From DATACZ01 sp036258795 (GTDB lineage: Bacteria > Actinomycetota > CADDZG01 > JAHWKV01): a DNA stretch of 6,054 bases. Below are positions 1 to 5,844 of the stretch, piece after piece. Location of the stretch: NCBI GenBank assembly GCA_036258795.1, contig DATACZ010000117.1, forward strand, positions 1 to 6,054. Direction: 5' to 3'. The notes beneath the pieces were generated by a model. That model was given only the letters and a program-made list of their open reading frames with translations, was not told where the DNA came from and did not search any database. Numbering within the stretch: the first letter of the stretch is position 1; each line of letters begins with the position of its first letter. Made by a program: the position numbers and the translations under genes.

Positions 1-21
1 GGGGCGCTCTTCTATTGCACC

Positions 22-27
22 TATAAG
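22..27 (+). promoter_or_regulatory. -10-like TATAAG, probable leaderless promoter of the UDG gene
   Basis: TATAAG matches the TATAAT consensus at five of six positions and ends 5 bases before the GTG at 33. Transcription would then begin at or next to the start codon. The expected -35 position falls at or beyond the window edge, so it cannot be judged. The call is an inference from position and similarity to the other starts in this window. Confidence 0.4.
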
Positions 28-32
28 AGAGT

Positions 33-728
33 GTGAACGTGAGCTCTAGCGCCCCGGAGTCGATCGCTGACATAAATGCCGAAGTCGTAGCCTGCACCAA
101 GTGCCCCAGGTTGGTTGCTTGGCGCGAAGCGGTAGCGGCGAATCCTCCGGCGAGATATCGCGGGCAGGCCTACTGGGCCCGCCCGGTTCCGGGCTTTGGA
201 GACCCCGGGGCCCGTCTGCTCGTCGTCGGCTTGGCGCCCGCGGCTCATGGCGGAAACCGTACGGGCCGAATATTCACGGGAGACAGATCCGGGGAGTGGC
301 TGTTTCGAGCTCTCTACCGCAGCGGATTTGCCAATCAGCCGCACTCAATCCATGCCGATGATGGCCTGGCTCTGGCCGATTGCTACATTGCGGCGCCGGT
401 CCGATGCGCCCCGCCGGCTAACCGGCCGCTGCCCGAGGAAAGGGATAACTGCCTTCCGTATCTGGTACGGGAATTGAGGGCGCTTCACATGCTGGAGGTG
501 ATAGTGGCCTTGGGAGCCTATGCCTGGCAGGCAACGCTTCTGGCCCTACGGAGAAATGGGGTGGTGACTCCGTCGCCCCGGCCGGCATTTGGGCACGGGT
601 CACTATCCGAGGTCGGACCTTATCGGCTGCTCGGCTCCTACCACCCTAGCCAGCAGAATACGTTCACCGGAAAGCTGACCGAACAGGCATTGGATGAGGT
701 ATTTGCGCACGCGCGCGTTCTAATCTAG
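33..728 (+). CDS. udgB: Family 5 (UdgB-type) uracil-DNA glycosylase, Fe-S
   Basis: This 231-aa protein should remove uracil and possibly other deaminated bases from DNA, starting base excision repair in the cytoplasm. Motif 1 is GLAPAAHGGNRTGR at 66-79, followed by FTGD at 81-84. The Ala/His version without the usual polar catalytic Asp/Asn separates family 5 from families 1 and 4. Motif 3 is SYHPSQQNTFTGKLT at 202-216. Cys21, Cys24, Cys125 and Cys140 are placed as the four ligands of the 4Fe-4S cluster known in family 4/5 enzymes. The length is usual for UdgB and no catalytic motif is broken. The GTG at 33 is preferred because a TATAAG hexamer ends 5 bases before it, as in neighbouring leaderless genes. 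The GTG at 39 lies 7 bases after a weak AAGAGAG and is the alternative. The gene ends tail to tail with the protease, sharing the CTAG stop region. The family assignment is firm; the exact substrate range is not visible. Confidence 0.93.
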   Translation: MNVSSSAPESIADINAEVVACTKCPRLVAWREAVAANPPARYRGQAYWARPVPGFGDPGARLLVVGLAPAAHGGNRTGRIFTGDRSGEWLFRALYRSGFANQPHSIHADDGLALADCYIAAPVRCAPPANRPLPEERDNCLPYLVRELRALHMLEVIVALGAYAWQATLLALRRNGVVTPSPRPAFGHGSLSEVGPYRLLGSYHPSQQNTFTGKLTEQALDEVFAHARVLI

Positions 729-2020
729 CCAGGCGGCGTCCCGGGATCAGAATCTGTCTGGCGGCTGGCCCGCCTTCGAAACGCGAACACAAACATCAGC
801 GTGACTGCCACCACTGCCACGGCAAGCCCTGCCGTGAGAAAGGGATTGTCCTCGGCGACTTTGGCAGCTCTCTCGGCAGCCACCGCTGGCCCGGTCCTCC
901 GACTCCTCGAATTCATGGGTGGATCAGCTCCTTGGGCGGCGCTGGAGGGCCGGCCGGCCTCCGGGGTCGTGGAATCGGGTACCAGAAAGCTCGGTTTTTC
1001 GCCGGAGGAGACGCTCAGCTCCCCCTCGGGCCTAGGGACTCCCAGGGCCGCGGCAACGTCCAGGTGCTTGTACGAAGTGGCTTCTCCCCGGCACGACACA
1101 GCGGGACCCCTGGCGGTGCCGAGAATCCGGTTAACCGCCTCCACGTTGGTGAGGCCGGTGGACATCAGCAGTGCCGCGGTACCTGCCGCAAAAGGCACGG
1201 CCAGGGAGCTCCCGTCAGCGAAGGCATAGACGGACTGATCCGGGGTTCGATTCCAGTAAGTCGACAGGATGTCCACGCCTGGGGCCAGCAGGTCGAGGCC
1301 GGCTCCGTAGTTGGTAAACGGGGCGCAGCGGTCCTGCTTGTCGGCCGCCCCCATCACCAAGATGCCGCGGTCAGGGGGGGCATCAAATGATGTCTGTGGC
1401 AAGCCCTCGTTGCCCGAGGCGGCCACGACCACTGCTCCTGCATCGGTCGCCTCGGTTATTGCCCGTCGAACGGCACGGTCTCCGAGTAACGTTCCGGACC
1501 TCCCTGTTGCATCTGGACGACGCGGAGGCCCCACGAAGCTCAAGTTGAGAACGAGCTTGCTTCGCCGTTGTTCCGCCGTTTGCACGGCCCATCGGATTGC
1601 CCGCGTGACCTGACCGGAGGTTGCGATTCCCTGGGCGTTGAACACCCGAAGAGGGAGCACCTTGGCGTCCGGGGCGACGGAGGCCATCCCTATTCCATTG
1701 TTCGTGGCGGCTGCAGACACCCCTGCAATAAGTGTCCCGTGGCCGTGTTCGTCATCGGCAGGGGCACCAGGGCGGGCGAGGTTGAGGCCTGGGAGCAGCT
1801 TGTCCTTTAAATCTGGGTGGGACAATTTGACGCCCGTATCGACTATGGCAATGATCACGCCCTCCCCCCTAGATACGCTCCAAGCCCGCTCGGCGCCTAT
1901 GCGCTGAAGGCCCCAAAGGCGGCTGGAAAGGGGATCGTTGGTAGCGGCCGGCACCGGCTGGGGAACAAGAAGGATGGCCGAGACCAGGCAAGAGGCGGCG
2001 GCAAGTCTTAGTCTGATCAT
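725..2020 (-). CDS. Secreted S8 subtilisin-like serine protease, mycosin-like, C-terminal membrane anchor
   Basis: This 431-aa peptidase should act outside the cell membrane. Residues 1-25 form a signal peptide (basic MIRLRLR-like start, hydrophobic stretch, likely cleavage after VPA). The subtilase domain spans about 37-325 with a complete catalytic set: Asp61 in IVDTG, His94 in HGHGT, oxyanion Asn204 in ASGNEG, and Ser272 in GSSLAVP. The last motif is GSS where most family members have GTS. Cys232 and Cys310 could form a disulfide. A Pro/Ser/Gly-rich linker (about 328-390) leads to a transmembrane helix (about 394-414) and a short basic tail with RRRASR. This architecture matches mycosins (MycP) of type VII secretion, but no ESX gene is in the window, so the substrate is unknown. 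An in-frame TAA lies just upstream, making ATG at 2020 the first possible start. There is no Shine-Dalgarno. The rhodanese gene diverges from it, and the stop overlaps that of the UDG gene. Confidence 0.9.
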   Translation of the reverse strand: MIRLRLAAASCLVSAILLVPQPVPAATNDPLSSRLWGLQRIGAERAWSVSRGEGVIIAIVDTGVKLSHPDLKDKLLPGLNLARPGAPADDEHGHGTLIAGVSAAATNNGIGMASVAPDAKVLPLRVFNAQGIATSGQVTRAIRWAVQTAEQRRSKLVLNLSFVGPPRRPDATGRSGTLLGDRAVRRAITEATDAGAVVVAASGNEGLPQTSFDAPPDRGILVMGAADKQDRCAPFTNYGAGLDLLAPGVDILSTYWNRTPDQSVYAFADGSSLAVPFAAGTAALLMSTGLTNVEAVNRILGTARGPAVSCRGEATSYKHLDVAAALGVPRPEGELSVSSGEKPSFLVPDSTTPEAGRPSSAAQGADPPMNSRSRRTGPAVAAERAAKVAEDNPFLTAGLAVAVVAVTLMFVFAFRRRASRQTDSDPGTPPG

Positions 2021-2025
2021 GAGGG

Positions 2026-2054
2026 CTTAAAGGGGGTGTCTGTGCAGAGATCAA
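2026..2054 (-). promoter_or_regulatory. Candidate promoter TTGATC-N17-TTTAAG for the protease, inside the rhodanese 5' end
   Basis: On the minus strand, TTGATC (2054-2049) and TTTAAG (2031-2026) are separated by exactly 17 bases. Each matches four of six consensus positions. The -10 ends 5 bases before the ATG at 2020, so the message would be leaderless or nearly so. This agrees with the lack of a Shine-Dalgarno (CCCTC precedes the ATG). The -35 half lies within the opposing rhodanese coding sequence. This is inferred from sequence alone. Confidence 0.45.
2030..2036 (+). promoter_or_regulatory. Shine-Dalgarno AAGGGGG that decides the rhodanese start
   Basis: AAGGGGG pairs with the 16S tail, using one G-U wobble, and lies 5 bases before the GTG at 2042. 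It overlaps the earlier GTG at 2036 and so cannot serve it. It also overlaps the minus-strand promoter of the protease, so initiation at the two divergent genes may interfere. Confidence 0.5.
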
Positions 2055-2422
2055 AGATCCTCGAGGAGGCTCGCCGTGAGGTGCCGGAGATAGGTCCCTC
2101 CGACGCCAAGAAGGAGATCGATGAGGGCAAGGTGGCGGTGCTGCTCGATGTGAGGGAGATGCACGAGTGGAGAAAGGGCCATATAGAAGGTGCTGTGCTC
2201 ATCCCAATGGACGAGGTACCGGAGGTGGCGAACCCGACAGGGCCTGAGCCGGACCCCAGGCTCACGGAGCACTCGGATGACCGGATCATCGTCTACTGCG
2301 ACGCGGGGGTAAGGTCACTACTGGCCGCTCATGAGTTGAAGAAGCTTGGATACGGAAACGTCGCCTCGATGGCCGGAGGGATTGGCGTTTGGACGAAGGA
2401 AGGGAACCCGGTCGAAAAGTAG
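2042..2422 (+). CDS. Single-domain rhodanese (sulfurtransferase)
   Basis: This is a 126-aa cytoplasmic rhodanese-fold protein that should carry a persulfide on its active cysteine and pass sulfur to an acceptor; which acceptor is unknown. The characteristic elements are all present: LLDVRE at 34-39, GHIEGA near 46-51, and the loop CDAGVR at 86-91 with Cys86 as nucleophile. The six-residue loop is typical of sulfurtransferases rather than the seven-residue loop of Cdc25-type phosphatases. GGIGVW near 112-117 is the usual C-terminal motif. There is no signal peptide or membrane segment, and the length is normal for single-domain members. The start at GTG 2042 is chosen for its AAGGGGG spacing; GTG 2036 would add two residues. 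The gene diverges from the protease with almost no spacer, and its TAG stop is directly followed by the stop of the opposing membrane-protein gene. Confidence 0.92.
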   Translation: MQRSKILEEARREVPEIGPSDAKKEIDEGKVAVLLDVREMHEWRKGHIEGAVLIPMDEVPEVANPTGPEPDPRLTEHSDDRIIVYCDAGVRSLLAAHELKKLGYGNVASMAGGIGVWTKEGNPVEK

Positions 2423-2863
2423 CTAACCGGCGACGTTGAGCCTTCGGACGGCGGGAAGGTTGGATTCCAGCCACACGTATCGACGCCCGGCCCGGGCCAG
2501 GTAAGCGGTCGCACCGAAGAGCGCTGAGCCGACCAGGCCGCCCATTGCCGACGGAGCACGCCTGGTCTTCCTGAATTGATTTAGATACAGGGCGGCAGCG
2601 GCGCCGTGGGAGACGAGAAGTGGAGGCGTCAACCGCGTCGACATGGTGGGATCCTGTGCCGCAACCCAGGAGAGCGCCGCCTCCGTCACCAGGTAGGCGA
2701 CTCCAAGAGGTTGCCAGTGGCTGTCGACGGGGTGGCCTTTTCGATGTACGCGGGACTTTGCCCGGCGTATCCCTGCTCTTGCCCAAAACGCCTCGGCAGC
2801 GGCGGCTCCATAGATCAGAGACGAGATCCTAAGGAATATTCTGAACCTCTGATCCGGCCGCAT
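2423..2863 (-). CDS. Unrecognised small membrane protein
   Basis: I do not recognise this protein of about 146 aa. From the ATG at 2863 it shows four hydrophobic, Ala-rich stretches at about 8-29 (RISSLIYGAAAAEAFWARAG), 50-69 (PLGVAYLVTEAALSWVAA), 79-97 and 105-125, so it is probably an inner-membrane protein. The loops between are basic (RRAKSRVHRK, RKTRR), and the tail is soluble. No catalytic motif stands out. The reading frame stays open upstream to an ATG at 2992, but that would overlap the histidine phosphatase by 59 bases, and ATG 2902 has no ribosome site. ATG 2863 is preferred because TACAAT ends 8 bases before it and it begins just before the first hydrophobic segment. It lies 70 bases downstream of the histidine phosphatase on the same strand, so readthrough cotranscription is possible. 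Its stop abuts the rhodanese stop (TAGCTA). It is probably a real gene because the hydrophobic pattern is coherent and no other gene covers the stretch. Confidence 0.65.
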   Translation of the reverse strand: MRPDQRFRIFLRISSLIYGAAAAEAFWARAGIRRAKSRVHRKGHPVDSHWQPLGVAYLVTEAALSWVAAQDPTMSTRLTPPLLVSHGAAAALYLNQFRKTRRAPSAMGGLVGSALFGATAYLARAGRRYVWLESNLPAVRRLNVAG

Positions 2864-2871
2864 CGCATTCG

Positions 2872-2877
2872 ATTGTA
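2872..2877 (-). promoter_or_regulatory. -10-like TACAAT before the small membrane protein
   Basis: TACAAT matches TATAAT at five of six positions and ends 8 bases before ATG 2863 on the minus strand, a spacing that fits leaderless initiation. No clear -35 is seen 16-18 bases further upstream. It would give this gene its own promoter in the gap after the histidine phosphatase. Confidence 0.4.
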
Positions 2878-2933
2878 TTTCAGGAAGGTCGAGAAGCGGC
2901 ATGGGAGGCGAAGGGCAATCCCGCAAGAGCTCT

Positions 2934-3539
2934 TCAGACAACCCCGGACCCCACCGGTTCGTAGTGTGTGGCGACGTGGCGACCGTCTTCATACTCGAGC
3001 GTCGTCACAGATGCCTGAGCGCAAGGGATCTTGGCCCGCCAGGGCGGTTTGCGGCTCTGCTCGATCATCAGCCTTGCCACTACTACGGGAGTCTGATGCG
3101 AGACTGCAATCGCCTCGGCGCCGGCATGTTCCTCAAGGATCCGGTCGATTGCTCTGCCCATCCTCAGCCTGATGCTCTTGTAAGGCTCTCCCCACGAGGG
3201 CCGCATTGGGTTTAGGAAGAAGCGAATGTTAAGGGGGTTGCGCAACAGCCTCAGATCGCCCGGGCTACCCTGCAGCTTGGTCTCTGTTTCGATTAGGTCC
3301 TCGTCGATCTTGAGGGCAAGTCCCAGGCTCTCGGCAATGGGCGTGGCCGTTTCAAGCGCCCTGGTTAGTGGGCTCGAATAGACTGCCTGCACCCCCCCAT
3401 GGGCAAAATGCTTTACCAGAGCCTCGGCCTGCCGGAGTCCGCGCTGGGACAGGGAGAATCCCTCCATTCGTCCGTACCAGATGTTGTGGGGGTTCTCCGC
3501 CTCGGCGTGGCGGACGAGATGAATGAGCGTTTTCACCAC
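2934..3539 (-). CDS. Histidine phosphatase superfamily (phosphoglycerate mutase-like)
   Basis: This 201-aa cytoplasmic protein belongs to branch 1 of the histidine phosphatase superfamily. The enzyme forms a phosphohistidine intermediate and hydrolyses a phosphate ester; the substrate cannot be read from the sequence. Visible catalytic elements are the RHAEAEN motif at 10-16 with nucleophile His11, the substrate-binding YGRMEGFSLSQRG region at 22-34, Arg60 in YSSPLTRALETA, the acidic stretch IETET near 83-87, and the second histidine, His148, in VSHQTPV. It is close in length and motif layout to the small actinobacterial family often labelled MSMEG_4193-type phosphomutase, so a phosphatase rather than a true glycolytic mutase is likely. 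Two adjacent GTG codons (3539 and 3536) can start it. No Shine-Dalgarno precedes them, but TACCCT lies 7 bases before 3539. The unrecognised membrane-protein gene follows on the same strand. The SDR gene diverges from it across about 74 bases. Confidence 0.9.
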   Translation of the reverse strand: MVKTLIHLVRHAEAENPHNIWYGRMEGFSLSQRGLRQAEALVKHFAHGGVQAVYSSPLTRALETATPIAESLGLALKIDEDLIETETKLQGSPGDLRLLRNPLNIRFFLNPMRPSWGEPYKSIRLRMGRAIDRILEEHAGAEAIAVSHQTPVVVARLMIEQSRKPPWRAKIPCAQASVTTLEYEDGRHVATHYEPVGSGVV

Positions 3540-3546
3540 AGGCGTG

Positions 3547-3552
3547 AGGGTA
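3547..3552 (-). promoter_or_regulatory. -10-like TACCCT before the histidine phosphatase
   Basis: TACCCT fits the actinobacterial TANNNT -10 pattern and ends 7 bases before GTG 3539, so transcription would start at the start codon. TTTTAG lies 17-18 bases further upstream but is a poor -35. The promoter shares the short divergent spacer with the SDR gene. Confidence 0.42.
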
Positions 3553-3599
3553 GTGCAGGGTTGGGCAGACTAAAAGCTCGCAGCCGCTTGGAGTGCGTC

Positions 3600-3604
3600 G
3601 AGGA
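3600..3604 (+). promoter_or_regulatory. Shine-Dalgarno GAGGA that favours a TTG start for the SDR gene
   Basis: GAGGA is followed by 9 bases and then TTG at 3614. The more upstream GTG at 3593 has GGAG ending almost on top of it, which is too close to work. The placement therefore supports TTG as the start codon. Confidence 0.5.
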
Positions 3605-3613
3605 ACGGATCAA

Positions 3614-4426
3614 TTGGACCTTCTCTGGGAAGAGCTGACCTGTTTGGTGACCGGAGCCTCCAGTGGGATCGGCCGGGCGGCCAGCCATGCTTTTGCTTCT
3701 CGGGGAGCGCGGGTCATCGCCGTGGCCCGTCGCGAGGAGAAGCTGGCCGCGCTGGTGCAGGAATTGGAGGGCGACGGTCACGACTACATCAAATGTGACG
3801 TCGCCGATCTCAACCAGATTCAAGCCATGGCGAGGTTGGTCTCGGGGAAGACCGACAGGCTCGACGTGCTCCTGAACAACGCCGGCATCCCTGGTCCGGG
3901 ACCTACTCTCAAGGCCTCGCCTACCCAGGTGGAGAAGGTGATCAGGACCAACTTGATCGGCGCGATCTGGTGCCTGCAGGAGCTGTATCCGTTGATAGAC
4001 AAGAGTCCGCGCTCCCACCTCACTCCAGTGGTGGTCAACGTCGCCTCCATGGCCGGAAGGATACCCCTGCCCCGAGCGAGCGCCTACACCGGATCAAAGT
4101 TCGGCCTCGTCGGCTTCACCGAGTCGATCTGGCCGGAATTAAGGGATGCTGGGATGCGAGCCATGCTCGTAAACCCGGGCCTGACGCATACCGAGGGATT
4201 CCCCATGGATAGGCTCCTGAGCAATCCGGCGTTCCGCTGGGCGGTGATGAGTCCGGAAAGAGTTGCCGCCGCCATCTGCTCGGGGATCGAGAGGGGGAAG
4301 TTCGAGGTCCGGGTGCAGCGTTGGATGACTGCCGGCTACTACCTTACCTTGGCCCTGGGCCCCCTGCGCCGCAGTGTCTCGAGCAGAGTGCGATCCATGA
4401 CGGGTGACGTGGGAAACCGGCGCTAG
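3614..4426 (+). CDS. Short-chain dehydrogenase/reductase, classical type
   Basis: This 270-aa protein should be an NAD(P)H-dependent oxidoreductase of the classical SDR family. The cofactor motif TGASSGIG is at 13-20, CDVAD (adenine pocket) near 61-65, NNAG at 88-91, Asn113 in the catalytic tetrad position, Ser145 in VASMAG, and Tyr158/Lys162 in YTGSK. The NPGLTHT loop near 187-193 completes the site. Two arginines after the second strand (VARREEK) favour NADP over NAD. After the Rossmann domain the tail has a short hydrophobic stretch, YYLTLALGPL, that might touch the membrane. The substrate is unknown. The TTG start puts the glycine motif about a dozen residues in, as is usual; starting at GTG 3593 would add seven residues. 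The gene diverges from the histidine phosphatase and ends 13 bases before the stop of the opposing phosphoesterase. The family call is firm, the start less so. Confidence 0.92.
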   Translation: MDLLWEELTCLVTGASSGIGRAASHAFASRGARVIAVARREEKLAALVQELEGDGHDYIKCDVADLNQIQAMARLVSGKTDRLDVLLNNAGIPGPGPTLKASPTQVEKVIRTNLIGAIWCLQELYPLIDKSPRSHLTPVVVNVASMAGRIPLPRASAYTGSKFGLVGFTESIWPELRDAGMRAMLVNPGLTHTEGFPMDRLLSNPAFRWAVMSPERVAAAICSGIERGKFEVRVQRWMTAGYYLTLALGPLRRSVSSRVRSMTGDVGNRR

Positions 4427-4439
4427 CGAAAAGCCGGCG

Positions 4440-5765
4440 TTAGAGCGAGCTTTCCTTTGCTCCCTTTATCACCGCGAACGCCCGCGCTTCATCCGGGCCG
4501 ACCACATACCTGCGAAAGAGGTAGCCGGCATGATTGTCTCGAGGCCGCGGATGCTCGCCGGAGATCGGCCGAAGGTTGAAGGACCAGCCCTGATCGGTCA
4601 GCTCTATGACGCTAATGCCGTAGGGCCAGTCGTTAGACGAGGCCACCTCCACCGCGGGCACTCCGTGGAAGTCGGTCACCGCACATCGGTGGGTGTGTCC
4701 GCAAAAAACCGCCTCAGCGCCCGTGCGCAGCACCAGCTTGGCCAGCACCTCGGTGCTTGGGCGGTCGAGACCAAACACAAGTGGAGGCATGCCCAGATAG
4801 GGGTAGGGGGGGTGGTGAAGCATGATGAACGTGGTGGCGCTATCGGGCCCCAGCTTGCCCATCCACTCCAACGTTTCGGCATCAAAGGTGCCCCCCGGCA
4901 CCGACTGGTTTGGGTGGTCCTCCTTGAACTCGCCGGTCATAAGCTCGAAGGGCCGGTAGGGGGAGCGGGCGGGGTCGGCCGAGTTGAGTACGATCAGGCG
5001 AACTCCCTCGATCTCGGTCACTGAGCACGGTTTTCGATCGAACGTCTTCGTGAAGCGCTCCAACCCCACCGAACGTCCACCCTCCGTGGCCCACAGATCG
5101 TGGTTTCCTAGGGTGACCGCTATGGGCAGGGAAGACTGGTCGAATAGCTCTTTGGCCCTTTGGAAAAACTCGGTGTCGCCGTTCTCCGTTAGGTCCCCAA
5201 TCGCAACTGCGCAATCTACCCCGGCCTCTTCCAGCTGGCGGATCGCCGAGGTCACCATCCGGTTGGATCCTTCAGGGCCTACGTGAGGGTCGCCCAGGAT
5301 GCCGATTCGGGCCTTTAGCTTTCCGGGCGCCGCCACCGCCGCGGTCTTCGGCCACTCGGGAGGGGGAGGAGGCTTTAGTCCTCCAGACATGAGGGCCATG
5401 TTTAGCTCATCCTCCTCGGCTTCGGCGAGCTCCTTAAGGCGCAGACGGTCCTTCTCGCTCAGAAGCTCACCGATGTGGGCGTCAACGTAAAGCCCGACCC
5501 TCTGGAGGAAGATCAACCCCAGCACGCCGGTCTCCTCCTCGGTACCGGCCACTTGCATCATCCACTCGGCATGCCCTTTGGCATATTCGGGTTTTATCTG
5601 CACGCCATCGGCGGCACATCGAGAAGCGAGGATCCTGGCCCGGGCCGCCGAGCGAGATTCAGCGGCGTGCTGTTCCCTGGCTCCGAAGACCATCGAGCGT
5701 GCTGTTTCGACGACCCAGCAGGACAGAAGAAGGTCTTGAAGCTTGGTCATGTCGATATCGGTCAT
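4440..5765 (-). CDS. Metallophosphoesterase (CpdA-like) with N-terminal helical domain
   Basis: This 441-aa protein has two parts. Residues about 6-125 are almost entirely helical and charged, with many Glu and a few His (Glu20, His33, Glu36, Glu77-79, Asp95, His97, Glu118-119). This could be a degenerate ferritin-like bundle, but I cannot confirm it. A linker, KPPPPPEWP at 131-139, joins it to a calcineurin-like phosphoesterase of the class III cyclic-nucleotide phosphodiesterase type. The dimetal site is complete: GDPH at 158-161, GDLTE at 190-194, GNHD at 220-223, HH at 317-318 and GHTH at 356-359. The reaction is hydrolysis of a phosphomono- or diester, with substrate unknown (cAMP is only one possibility). 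No signal peptide or transmembrane helix is seen, so it is probably cytoplasmic. The frame is open to ATG 5879, but that would overlap the deaminase. ATG 5765 is preferred because TACCTT lies 6 bases before it; ATG 5750 is also possible. Confidence 0.9.
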   Translation of the reverse strand: MTDIDMTKLQDLLLSCWVVETARSMVFGAREQHAAESRSAARARILASRCAADGVQIKPEYAKGHAEWMMQVAGTEEETGVLGLIFLQRVGLYVDAHIGELLSEKDRLRLKELAEAEEDELNMALMSGGLKPPPPPEWPKTAAVAAPGKLKARIGILGDPHVGPEGSNRMVTSAIRQLEEAGVDCAVAIGDLTENGDTEFFQRAKELFDQSSLPIAVTLGNHDLWATEGGRSVGLERFTKTFDRKPCSVTEIEGVRLIVLNSADPARSPYRPFELMTGEFKEDHPNQSVPGGTFDAETLEWMGKLGPDSATTFIMLHHPPYPYLGMPPLVFGLDRPSTEVLAKLVLRTGAEAVFCGHTHRCAVTDFHGVPAVEVASSNDWPYGISVIELTDQGWSFNLRPISGEHPRPRDNHAGYLFRRYVVGPDEARAFAVIKGAKESSL

Positions 5766-5771
5766 AGGGCG

Positions 5772-5777
5772 AAGGTA
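5772..5777 (-). promoter_or_regulatory. -10-like TACCTT before the metallophosphoesterase
   Basis: TACCTT fits TANNNT and ends 6 bases before ATG 5765 on the minus strand, with no Shine-Dalgarno in between. This fits a leaderless message. No -35 resembling TTGACA is seen 16-18 bases upstream. It lies in the 79-base divergent spacer shared with the deaminase gene. Confidence 0.42.
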
Positions 5778-5844
5778 CCAGTCATTGGGTGTTCTTCCCG
5801 TTCTTTCCTCGGGAGGCCTTGTCTGACATGATCCCCCCTGATCC

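Noticed and set aside
1374..1380. Run of seven G in the protease gene as a possible phase-variation tract or frameshift
   Set aside because: The frame is intact across it with catalytic motifs on both sides, and a seven-base run is unremarkable in this composition.
2286..2786. Minus-strand open frame of 166 codons overlapping rhodanese and the membrane protein
   Set aside because: Very Arg-rich and without structure; it runs through the rhodanese active-site coding region on the other strand.
2864..2992. Longer start (ATG 2992 or 2902) for the small membrane protein
   Set aside because: The added residues look like a shadow of the phosphatase frame, neither ATG has a ribosome site or nearby -10, and ATG 2863 has both a -10 and a better position before the first hydrophobic segment.
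2606..3172. Plus-strand open frame of 188 codons opposite the membrane protein and phosphatase
   Set aside because: Arg/Ser/Pro-rich translation typical of a high-GC shadow frame; it overlaps the conserved histidine phosphatase.
4404..5024. Long plus-strand open frame (206 codons) opposite the phosphoesterase
   Set aside because: It is antisense to the conserved catalytic motifs of the metallophosphoesterase and its translation shows no domain pattern.
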